Translations under genes and position numbers: made by a program
Origin: Phoebastria nigripes
Taxonomy: Eukaryota; Chordata; Aves; Procellariiformes; Diomedeidae
Direction of reading: 5' to 3'
DNA: 64,000 nt
Assembly (NCBI GenBank): GCA_035582835.1
Contig: JAYKAV010003143.1
Location: 2,182,065 to 2,246,064 of the forward strand
Shown here: positions 23,291 to 33,475 of the stretch, piece after piece
Position numbering within the stretch: the first letter of the stretch is position 1
How the letters are laid out: each line of letters starts with the position of its first letter
The notes under the pieces: model-generated
What the model saw: only the letters and a program-made list of their open reading frames with translations
Database searches by the model: none
What the model was told of the DNA's origin: nothing

Positions 23291-25950
23291 CTTGTCCAAA
23301 TAGAGGGCTTGGCTGAAACGGGTCATGGTTACCTTGTGCCTCACTTCTCCCTCTGGAAAACCCTGGACTGGGGGCCCATGGCAGAGCCCGTGTGTCCTGG
23401 GTCTAACCCTTTAATTTCCTGTCTGACTCCACCCCAAAATACTGCATCCTCTAACTCTTGCATGAAACCTATAGATCATGCTCAGCCTAGAGTATTTCTT
23501 TTTTTTTTTTTTTTAAACATGATATTCATGCTTTATTTCGTAGGCATTGAGTGACGGAGGCACAAACCCAGATTAAAAAGGGAATTATCTAAATAGAAAT
23601 TACACCTTAGATGATAACCATAGCCAAGGTGTGGGTGCTCAGCTCCCTTCTCACAGACTCTCTCTCTTTCAGAACAAATCACATGTCCCAAGAGGGTCAA
23701 AGGAGCTACACAAGCCTAAACAAGAGAGGAAGTCCTGTGTAGTGAACAGAATTTGCTCATGTTATTAGTCATTTATTAAATAATTAGTGTTACATATATG
23801 TTATGCCTACAACATTGAACACAAACACTGGGATTATTTCCTATCTGTCTTTCTTCTTATAGTGTATTTAAAAACAAAAGAAAAAAATTTAGGCAATTGG
23901 AAAATTTTTTCTTGTCTGCCAGCACAGCATAATCCCACCTGCCTACTCCATTGCCAGCTGAGCTTCAGCAACCAGTGCCAGGCAGTTTCCTTCTCTAACA
24001 GTAAAGTTGGGATAAATACATTGTCCATGTTTTTGTTTGTTTGTTTGTTTGTTGTTTTGTTGGGGGGGGGGNTGTTTTGGTTTGTTTGTTTTTAACACCA
24101 GCAATTGATTCCACAGAAGTAAACAATTGACCATCAATCATCACTTCACACTTTGCGCCGGGAGAGCAGTTCAGACCCATCGCTTCCTTTACCTTTGGCT
24201 GTTAACGCTCTTCCTTCTACATCACACGTCTTCACCTGCCCTCCTGACAGCATCAGCATTCACCCTTGTCTCTCTCTCCCCTCAGGATTGCTACCTACGT
24301 TTTCTGTGGCACCAGGGAGGAACACTCCATTGTCACTACAGAGTCCCATGGTGCCACAGCACAAAGGCTCAGCCTGCCAAGCAGCAATCTGGTGTGAGGC
24401 AGGTCCCCAGTGAAAGNCCCACAGGCAAAATACGGAATTTTAATATGCCTCTGACTCATATCCATACTGTAACTTCAAGTACCACGGTCTCCTTGCGCAG
24501 TTAGGTCTGCTTTAGCTTGCTGTCTTTGAAAAAATGGCAATGGGGGATGCCCACTTAAGACTACCAGTGCAACATCAGCACAACTGATAATGATAGACCC
24601 AGAGCTGGGGGTAGATCTGCTGCAAATGATAGTTTTTGAGGAATTCCTGGCATAATCTCATCTCCTTTACAAGCACGTTTGCATGCATCTCTTTCTCTCT
24701 GTGTTGCCAAGACTGGCTTGGTCTGGGAAAGCCAGGTAGTAAATCCAATCCCACTTGGAGCCAGAGCTTGCTTGCTTTCTTTTCAACATAATAAGAATGG
24801 GTCAGACAAAGCATCCCGATTTACTCAGGTGGAGGGATTTTTTCAGAGAGGAATGGAAAAGGAGTGGGTGCGGTTGCTTATGCTAATTATCATCTATTTA
24901 TTTGGGGAGATAAGCTACTTATACATGGTATGTTTGGTTTGGATTAACTTGGGCAGACACAGAATGACTGTCCACAGTTTGACCTTGACATGAGTAACTG
25001 GCCTTTGGCAGGGAAGGGGGACATTGACAGATATTGCCTGAAGAAAGGGATCAGTCACAACCCAACTGCTTCAGAAGTTGCTCTGGACAACAGATTGGGG
25101 CTGGGAAACACTGGCTGGAAATGNGGGGAGAAAGAACCATGGTCGGAAAAAACGGAGAGCAGGGAAGCGAGGTTGATCAGGGGTACAGACACCTCCTGTT
25201 AATATAATTTGGTTTGGAACGACAATGTTTGTACTGAGCTGAACTCGAGGACAGGAAAAGGCAAACAATAGCACAAAGCTGCTGCATTGTTCGCCCCATG
25301 TGCTCTTTTCTTTCCCCTTGGCTTACCCAGCTGATCATTATGTAACCGATCAACTGGGCTAATTTTCAACCTGTCCAGGATATTCTCAATTATGTATTCT
25401 TCACAGAATGTCATGGTTTATTTTTAAAAGGTCCGGAATATTTCCTGTGATTAATGTCTGGATTAGTCGTTGTTTTACAGGGTATATAGACTTGGGTAAC
25501 AAATCTTAATCCCGACTGAAAGGGCAGTTCAACACGAGCAAGCTTTTAATTTAAGTATCTTAACAAAGGGATTATGTATTCTTCCCCTTCCTTACAAATC
25601 TTCAGAGGAAAAATACAGCAATGGCAGATGAAGTGGGGCATGAAACACATTGTTTTCTGTTCTGGGAAGGTCTGCTTAAAAACCGAGCAGATTTCAAAAT
25701 GACAAAACAATTTTTCCTGGCAAGTTTGGTATCAGGCTTTGTTTTGCTAAACCTGATTATGTACTTTGGCTGCTCAGCGCAAGCATATGTTCCAAACCAA
25801 TTTAGTCCCTGCTCAGAATGAGTCTCCTTATTTGTCCAACAGCTTCGGAAATCATTTTTTCATGCTGACTTTGAGTGACCGTTTAGCACACACTGCAAAG
25901 GTATTCCAGGGACAACAGACCTCTGCAGCAACTGAAGGTCCAATTCAAGA
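23291..25950. other. Unique non-coding DNA
   Basis: No gene is seen. It includes a T-run at 23499-23514, the G/T tract at 24029-24093, Ns at 24072, 24417 and 25124, and a TGACCTTGA nuclear-receptor (ERR-type) monomer motif at 24980-24988. The stretch from about 24860 to 25560 is free of simple repeats and contains several TAAT/ATTA cores; it could include conserved regulatory sequence but nothing visible proves that. Confidence 0.5.
24029..24093 (-). repeat. G/T tract with G-run
   Basis: GTTTGTTTGTTTGTTTG units run into a G10 run (24062-24071), an N at 24072 and more GTTT units. On the minus strand this is an A/C tract like those at 8352 and 59554. The ambiguous base right after the G-run suggests sequencing slippage. 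Confidence 0.85.
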
Positions 25951-26044
25951 CCTTTTTTTTTTTTTTTTTTTTTTTCTTTTTTTTCCTCTTTTCTTCCTCT
26001 TTTTTTTTTTTTTTCCCCCTCTCCTTTCTTCTTTCTTCTTCTCC
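25951..26044. repeat. 94-bp pure polypyrimidine tract
   Basis: Every base from 25951 to 26044 is C or T. A long T-run is followed by TTTTCCTCTTTTCTTCCTCT, a second T-run and TCCCCCTCTCC then TTCTTCTTTCTTC. Long homopurine-homopyrimidine tracts can form intramolecular triplexes (H-DNA) and stall polymerases. Read on the plus strand it superficially resembles a splice acceptor tract, but no exon follows. A minus-strand frame across it is a Lys/Glu artefact. Confidence 0.9.
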
Positions 26045-29000
26045 ACTCTTCTGGTCAAGCTGCTTTAATAAAGCTCTTTTGTTTGTTTTTAAACCTGCTA
26101 GCCACATTGCACGTGTTCCAAGGGAAGAAATGTCAGTCAGAGATGGCACTGACTATATGGTGAAATATCACAAACATGGACGGGGGGGGCAGGGGGGAAG
26201 AGTCAGATTTTCAAATATAGCCCTCATTTCCATGCATTAGTACAACATGAAAGTCTTCATATGTGCAAAACTCAGAATTAAAGATGGAAAAGATGCCCAG
26301 ACCTGTGTAACCTCTCCCATATCCTCTTGCAAGATCTTGGCTGTTCTGTTTAAGACCCTTTCAGTGCTCTGTCCACTTCAGTTTCTAAATCTGAATGAGA
26401 AGATTTCTAGTGTTGTCTTCACACAGGCTGGACCGGAGTGGAAGAACGATGCACAGGTCTAATGGCCAGAACCTCCCTGTCACGTTTAGCAGACAACTTT
26501 TTCAGATTCAGGACATTCTCATATTGACAAAACTACTAAAAACCTGTCAAATAGTGCTGTACCTTTTGCAAACACCCCCCCGCTAGCACTAAATACTCCC
26601 CCTCACTGATATTCATACATTCCCCATGCAATAAATATTTACTGGACATCCTCTTCCATTCCTCCTGAAAGAAATCTGCAAGAACACAACACAGTTGTGT
26701 TTGATATGAGAGTAATGCATCTAAATACGGGGATCTGAGAAAACAAACAAAAACCTAATAGCCACCAAAACTGTCACCTGGTTTGGATTAGAGGCAAGGG
26801 AAACCAGTCTCTCTGGGGCCAATGAAATGGTACTAGAGGAACTGGGTCTCCCCATGACTAGAAAATTATGAGTTGCCAAACTGCTTGCTTAGCCACCCCT
26901 GCTGTACTCCCTGGCCATGGTGAACACATTTGTCAGCTTGGGAAAACCTAGGCTGGGCATGTTACTAGAGGCTTAAGACTCACAGCTCAGCTAGAGACCC
27001 CTTCCTTGGCAATTTCATTGTCACAGCAGCGTCACCACTGGGCCTTATCAATGGGTTGGACAGGCCACCCAAGATAACCCATAATAGGCAGGCAGAAGCA
27101 GTGCATACCAATGCTTTTAGCTATGCATAGTGACAGTGAGCAAACAAACTCTATTGAACATTTTGGCCAGTGCTAATATGACTTGGCTAATATAAGAGAT
27201 TAACCTCTCTCTGCTTCAAATCACCCTTCCTGCAAATGAAAATAAGTATACCAACCTGCATACCTCAAGCAAAAACTTTAAGCAATAATGACTGTTGACA
27301 GATTAGCACTATAAAAGTACCACACTCTGCTTTTCCTCACTCAATGGGAATGACAGATATTTCAGAGTTTCTGATTGTCTTTCACCCTCACGGAGCAGAG
27401 AGGACAGGCAGCCCCAGCACAAATAAAGTTGCTCCCTTTGCTTTCAGACACCTTAGATCTGTTTCTGGAAGGAAAGATTCAGGTTTCCAGCTCCATTGAT
27501 TCCCATGACAGGTGGACTGAAGGTTCTCGTAAAAGAATTTACTAAAAATCTTTCCCAGGACACTGAGAAGTCTCCCTACAATGGAAGGGGAGGGAGGCAG
27601 AGATCTACCATGCAGAACAACAAGAAAACTTCCCTCCTTAACTTGTCCCAAATTATCTGTGGGTACAAGAGGAAGAAAATACAAAACATGTCCTACTAGC
27701 CTCAGCTCTACAAATCTGGGCCCCATCCACCTCTTGAAGAGCAATCTCCAGAGATTTAGGGAAAAGCCATGCAGTTTACATGGGTCTTCTGCAAGCGGAA
27801 AATCACTCAGCCTGTTTTCATGAAAGCCATTTACTGAGCTTGGTCACATTTACATTCCTCTCTTCCTTCCAGAGCCACATAAGACAGAGTCAAGAGATCA
27901 GAATAAGGTGTCTAGAATAACAGTCTTCAGCAGCAGTGCCTACACGTCTTTGTAGGAGATTACAGGTTTGATTAATATTTCCAGGCCTCCCCCCATTAAC
28001 CACGGTGCCTTCTGCCTCCAGGTACTGAGCTGAGGGGAACAGGCCAGTCATACTGACAAACAGTTTCTCAAACGTGACAGGTTTCTGCTGCTCGTGCATG
28101 AACTCACTCCAGGATCTTCTTGTAATGTAATCAGGCTGAAATAAACTCTTTCAGTCTGAAGTAATGGATTGTGTTTCTGCAGGCTCAGGAAGGAGAGGCC
28201 TGGAACAGATAATCTTTTGTTACTATCATGGCAATCCCACCCAGGGCACCCTCTGGGGACATGACAGGGCTTCGCACTCAATCAGCTTCTGGTTTACAAG
28301 CTCTGGGTGGTCGGCCACACAGCACCTGTTGCAAAATGCTCTGCCTTTCCTCTAGTCCAGGAAAGTCCATCCCTGGGCTGTATCTTCTCCCAGAAGACAG
28401 CACTTGGCCAGGCCAAGCCCAAACTGATCTTCTCTAGAGGGACACCAAAGGAAGGAGGACTAACAGGCTCTTAACTGTCCATTAGGTTCAACAAGGTTGC
28501 ACTCATGGCACAAAGTAATGGAGTCTCCTCCTGTCTCAGCAAACTGCAAGTAATCATGGCCCATAGCTTCCCCCTAATTTTCTCAAGTCCCATGACAGGA
28601 CAGCACAAGCCAACTTAATGACTTTTCTCTCTTAAGACATTAGCAAAGAGGAGACGTGTTCCCCCAACAGAGAAGCTGTGCAATATCTCACAAAAAGCCA
28701 GTGCTGACCTAATTGACACACACCCTGCCCCACCCTCCTGATGAAGTCAGAGATCTTTAGGTCCCCCATCTTGAAGGCACCAATAGGCCTTAATTGCCCT
28801 GACCAGCCTCACCTGGGACCCTCTGCCTAGGGGCCCAGGAACCCCATTGAAGCTAACTGCCCAGGATCCTGCTCCTTCCCCACACTAACTCTCTAGGAGC
28901 AGCAGGAGCAGGGCCAGACAAGCCAGGAGCCAAGCAGGGCCAGGGTGACGACAGTGACAAGATCCACCTACAGCCCAGTGACCATGCAAAAAGGTGAGGT

Positions 29001-30806
29001 TATGGGTCAAATCTGGGGTCAGGCTGGGAAGTCCAATGGGCATCAGTAGGGGACACAGTTGGGCACAGGTACACCTATGACATAGCTCAGGTTCACCTAA
29101 TTGTCAGGTGTTGACCGTCATATCTTTGGACATCAAGAGTTCCTTGATGTCTTCCAGAATGAGTTTGAATCTCCAAAATCACTTCCAGTTCCAGCTCAAA
29201 ACAAACCTCTCAAACCAGACAACAGAAGTGAACTACAGATAATACACCTTTTTCAGTGCTTGCTTCTTAACAACTTCTGTTACATCCAAGTGCTCCAGAT
29301 CGACAGTTGTCACCAAGAATATCTGCTATAGTGTTATGCGCTCACTACATGGCTACTCTGATGGGGAGGAGACTAACTCAACAGCCCGTTGCCCGGTCGC
29401 TGGTTTCACCACTTTCCTTCTTTCATCAATTCCATCAGTATTTTGAGAAAAGCCTCTCAGTTACCATTTTGTGCATTAAAGAGCCTGCCTAGAGGCTTTA
29501 ACAGCTTGAGATGCAAAGCCTGCAGGATGCTTAAATGAGACAGTGACACAGAAGTGGAATTTGAGGACAAAAGCAACAGATTGGCTCTAAAAGAATGACA
29601 CTGCTCCCACCAATTCTTTTAATTTACCTTGAATGCAAGGTAAGGAGGGACATTTCACCAGGAGGTGACAAAATTTGTCAAGACTGTGTATACAAGCACG
29701 GAACCATTCAACCACACAGCCTATAAACTTAAGCATGGGTATTTACATTCTGCTTGCTTTAATGCTTTTGCTCTGTTGCTAACAACATCAGGCTTTCTTT
29801 TTATTCTGATAAACCCATTTCTTCTGGAATGTTGCTACCAGTTGAAGATGTTATGGCATACTTCATAGGTAGCTGCATTACAGTTATGAGTTAATTGCTT
29901 CCTCAAAAACAATTGGGTTTAGCCAGCATGAATTGAAAAGTGCTACTGTAAGATACAAGACACTGCCCACGTGAATGCATACAAACTGTGAGAAGACATT
30001 CACCAGGTCTTCTAGACCAGGACTAAAAACTTTTGCTCAAGCAAGCACATANACAAGAAACTCACCAAACTGTGTAAGGGCTGCTTGTGTAGATGAACAA
30101 GATGGGGTTGCGCAATCTAGCAATAATTTTCCATTTTCTACTGCTGCAGCACTTAGGCACAATGCTCCCTTGTTAATTAAACGCAATTCCACTCTCTACC
30201 AAACACATATTTGTTTCTAAGTATTTGTTTTTAAGCAATTCCAGGAAACAAGTCCTCTTGCCTGTTCGTCCCCCTCCATCCTCCCCCCCCCCCCATCCCC
30301 TAGAAAGATGCCTTTTAATTCTGACCCTCCACGTATCTCCAAGCTAATCCATGAACAACTGCACTGAGGGGGAAAAAGCATGACAGCTCTGCTTGGGGCC
30401 CTGGGAGGCGAGACTTGCAGAGGCCCTTTTGTTGTTCCCCAGGTAGGATGTTTAGCTCTCCATCCATGCAGCCCAAATTCCTCTCTCACCACACCCAAGG
30501 TCATTTTAATGAAAATTCCTAAGCCCATGCCAGGGGGATAGAATTGCTCCTAATCCTTCAGCAACACGTCATTTGATCCCTGGGCCCACTAGGGTTATTA
30601 TTGTGTGTCTGCAGAGCACAGCAAAGCAGACAGGAGTAGAAAAATGGCAACCACTGCAGGAGATCCGCTTCCCTTTCCCAACCTTTCTTTCAGATCGCCT
30701 TTTTTTTTTTTTCTTCCCTCCAGAGCACATTCACCGCCTGCCAGTTTTCAAGGGATAATGCCATGTTTTAAGTCCCCCTCTGCCATTCCCTAGAAGCTGC
30801 ACACGT
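26045..30806. other. Unique non-coding DNA
   Basis: No gene is recognised. It contains short G runs at 26182-26200, a more GC-rich interval around 28700-29080, the small hairpin at 29624-29643, an N at 30052 and a C12 run at 30283-30294. Open frames reach 118 codons (27388-27744, minus) without recognisable domains. Confidence 0.55.
29624..29643. repeat. Perfect 8-bp inverted repeat
   Basis: TTACCTTG and CAAGGTAA flank the loop AATG. It is visible but short enough to occur by chance. Confidence 0.8.
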
Positions 30807-30840
30807 TTTTAATGAAATTAATGAGGAAGTTTAATTTTAA
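30807..30840. promoter_or_regulatory. Candidate homeodomain site cluster
   Basis: The stretch includes TAATGAAATTA at 30810-30820, which fits the palindromic TAAT-N3-ATTA (P3) site bound by dimers of paired-class homeodomain proteins. It is followed closely by an overlapping ATTAAT and by TTTAATTTTAA. The surrounding 30780-31000 is free of simple repeats. The motif match is direct; regulatory function and any target gene are inference, and AT-rich DNA produces such cores often. Confidence 0.3.
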
Positions 30841-32526
30841 AGGCAGATTGTTTCCTCTGGTTTGCATTTTGAAAGGAACTGCATGTCTGTGTGGTCCACG
30901 CCTTACAGTACTGTACTGATGTTTTACATCTGTGTTCAAGCAATGCTTTAGCATCATGAAAAACAACACAAAAACAAAATTAAAGCAAAATAGCATTTTT
31001 GGCCGGATACAGAGGAGGGAAAAGGAGCTAGTGAATCCAGTACAACTTCTTTTTTTTTTTCTGGACTTCTTCCCATGCTGACACAGGGACCTGTGTTTTA
31101 TATATAAACCTTTTGGTAGATAAGGTAAGGTTTAATTCTTCTCCTCTAGTTTAGTTGCCTCCCCGTGGCCTATCTGAGCAGTGATTCCCTTTCCCTATCA
31201 TGCTGAGATCTGGAAATCCGCTGCCTTAGGATGCCCCAGGCCTCACACAAATCTGCCTGCCTTTTCTCATTAGCACTACTCGCTCCCCTGGCACAGAGAT
31301 TTCAGAGCTTTCCACCCCTGCCAAGTAAGATGCAGACTTATAAATTAGCAAATTTCCTCACCGGTATTTAAGTATTTGTAGGGCTGGGCTCACAAGCTAT
31401 TTCCTACTCTCTCATCTCTTCCCAAAACATGAAAATTTCCAGTGTTTCCTACAAGGAAGTAGGACAGGGAATTTCCTCCTATAGAAACAATGAAGCAATC
31501 ATAGTCTTGCACAAAGGCTGCAACTGCTGTAAGACTTACTACAAAAAATGTCTCTCTAAGATTTGCAATGAAATCCGCCTAGTTCTTGTCTAACCATTCA
31601 CTAGCAGATCTCAGTCAGGCATAGCAGAGAGGAGTATTGCTATCTCCAGGGAGAAACGGTAGCAGGAAAAAGGAAGCTGTTTGGCCAAGGTCGCTGGGCA
31701 TACAACAGCTGAGAGAGCAACAGAAAGGAAAACTTTCAATCCAGGCCAGGAATGTGTCCCAGCTTGCTCTAGACCTGATCTGGATGATAAGGGACCAGTG
31801 CCCCGGAGCATCTCCTCTTCCAAATAGCTGCCTAACTCGCATTACTATGGGATGAGGGGTAAGCAGCAAGGTTTGGTCTTTCTGAATCCCTTTCAGTGTT
31901 TCACCACATCTGCAGGCACTTAATTTTCCTAGCTGCAGTCAGCTAACGGTGTATTGGCTCCACTGCGTACTGCTAAAGAAGCATTGCTCCTAAAAGTTGT
32001 AAAAACACAGCTACTAACAGTACTTTGGGCCATGCCCTAGAAAGTAGCACTTTTGAACCAAGAAGCTATGTGACTCCAACTGCTCTCCTCAACACAAATC
32101 CCATAGCTTTACCATTGCACAACTGAGCCCGTCCTCCACGCCACCCTCCATTCCTAATACTTGTTGAACTGCAGAGGAACAGGTTTAATTACGTTGACTT
32201 TTATATTATCAATTTTTCTAAAGCTAATTCAAAATGTATACCTGCCCAGAATACTGGCAAACTGGTGGCCCCCATCAACAGAAAAGAGAAGTTATAACTG
32301 CATATACTATCAGACTACTGCATTGTTACCAAGGCCTGGGGGAGTCAGGAGACTTTTTTTTTTTCTAGAATTTTACAAAATACTTAAGAATTGTTAAAAA
32401 CTGAGATTGCTTCACAGTATAATTACAGTACTTTCCCAGATACAAAAGGGTTGCCAAAAAAATCCCCCTGAAAGTTGTCGATACAAATGACAGAGAAGCA
32501 AATGACAGAAAAAAAATGTATTTTTT
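30841..32526. other. Unique non-coding DNA
   Basis: No gene is seen. Short T-runs occur near 31050 and 32350. Open frames are 60 to 84 codons, overlapping, without signatures. Confidence 0.6.
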
Positions 32527-32575
32527 TATATATATATATATACACACACACACAATTTTTTTATATATATATAAA
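32527..32575. repeat. (TA)n(CA)n microsatellite between A/T runs
   Basis: TATATATATATATATA passes into CACACACACACACA, then ATTTTTTTATATATATATA. The repeat is compound and partly self-complementary through its TA ends. Confidence 0.9.
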
Positions 32576-32980
32576 ATAAAATCTACTCATTTCTACCAAA
32601 ACCGGGGGGTGGGGGTATGCAGAAATTAGTAGCTATATGACTGCCCAAGTACTACTACATCCTTTGGCCACGCATGGGGTACACCACGCATATTATCGTG
32701 CTCTCTCTCACTCTCTTCAATTTAGTTTCATTCGCTACTAGCTTTTCCAAACAATTATTATCCTGTAAATCATTCTTGTTTTATATGATCTACTTCACCA
32801 TTAGCTATAAAGAAACAGTAAATAGGGCCAAATCTACTGATAAACTGAGCTAGAGCCAGGGATGATGTAAACACACTTGCTCTGCCAATCCACCTTCTTC
32901 CATCCTGACCTGCCATACTTCTGTTATTCTAGGCCTGGGCCCAATCAGAGACAGTTCTTTGTGCCAAACAATTAGGTAAT
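32576..32980. other. Unique non-coding DNA
   Basis: A short G-rich patch (GGGGGGTGGGGG near 32604-32615) and otherwise unique AT-rich sequence. No gene is seen. Confidence 0.6.
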
Positions 32981-33004
32981 CACACACACACACACACACA
33001 CACA
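32981..33004. repeat. (CA)12 microsatellite
   Basis: Twelve uninterrupted CA units. It is likely polymorphic in a population. Confidence 0.95.
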
Positions 33005-33141
33005 AAACTTAATAAAAAAACACATAATTAAAAACATTCATCGGAATTGAATTTGGGAAAGAAAAAAAAAATGAGAGCAAAATAATTGACAGAAAAGCAG
33101 GGGAGGATGTCATTGGGCGTGATACGTAAAGAATAGGTGGA

Positions 33142-33191
33142 TTTTTTTTTTTTTTTAAGGTTATTTTACTTAACTTTTTTTTTTTTTTTTT
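33142..33191. repeat. Paired poly-T runs
   Basis: T15 at 33142-33156 and T17 at 33175-33191 are separated by 18 bases. They lie immediately upstream of the degenerate array. Confidence 0.85.
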
Positions 33192-33246
33192 AAATGGGGC
33201 AGTCTAGCTTGTGTTATCCTGCAGCCGTTGTGCAGCATGATAGGAG

Positions 33247-33475
33247 GACTGATTGATTGATCACAACTCTGCTTGTCAATGACCAGCATTATAAAGGTTG
33301 ATGTATCCCCTGTGGAGGAACTGTGCAGACAGACTTGACTGATGGATTGAGTATAGCAGAGTCCCACACTAGTCTGAATTGTAAAGGTTAATGCCGTACT
33401 GCGCAGGGGTCCTCCTGATTGATAGGATGTTTGACTGGTTGGAGCCCAGTCCCACAAGGATCACAATTCTGGGGG
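33247..33475. repeat. Diverged array of three related ~90-96 bp modules
   Basis: Module starts GACTGATTGATTGA (33247), GACTGATGGATTGA (33337) and GACTGGTTGGA (33433) are spaced 90 and 96 bases apart. A second shared core, CATTATAAAGGTTGATG (33287-33303) and AATTGTAAAGGTTAATG (33377-33393), is also exactly 90 apart; module 3 has a weaker AATTCTGGGGGTTTATG. AGTCCCACA occurs in modules 2 (33360-33368) and 3 (33448-33456). GATCACAACTCTG (33259-33271) recurs as GATCACAATTCTG (33459-33471), exactly 200 bases on. No known avian repeat family comes to mind. Both spacings are multiples of three and a minus-strand frame of 95 codons stays open, but it has no ATG at its start and no domain, so I do not call it coding. 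Confidence 0.55.

Noticed and set aside
23291..23480. Extension of the CR1 upstream of its RT region
   Set aside because: Sequence after about 23290 does not continue the CR1 reading frame that I recognise.
24980..24988. TGACCTTGA estrogen-related-receptor site
   Set aside because: A single 9-base match is expected about once in a window this size; kept only as a note in the segment description.
33170..33457. 95-codon minus-strand frame across the degenerate array
   Set aside because: Begins with a non-ATG codon and ends in a poly-T-derived Lys run; the three-fold spacing of modules keeps the frame open by arithmetic.
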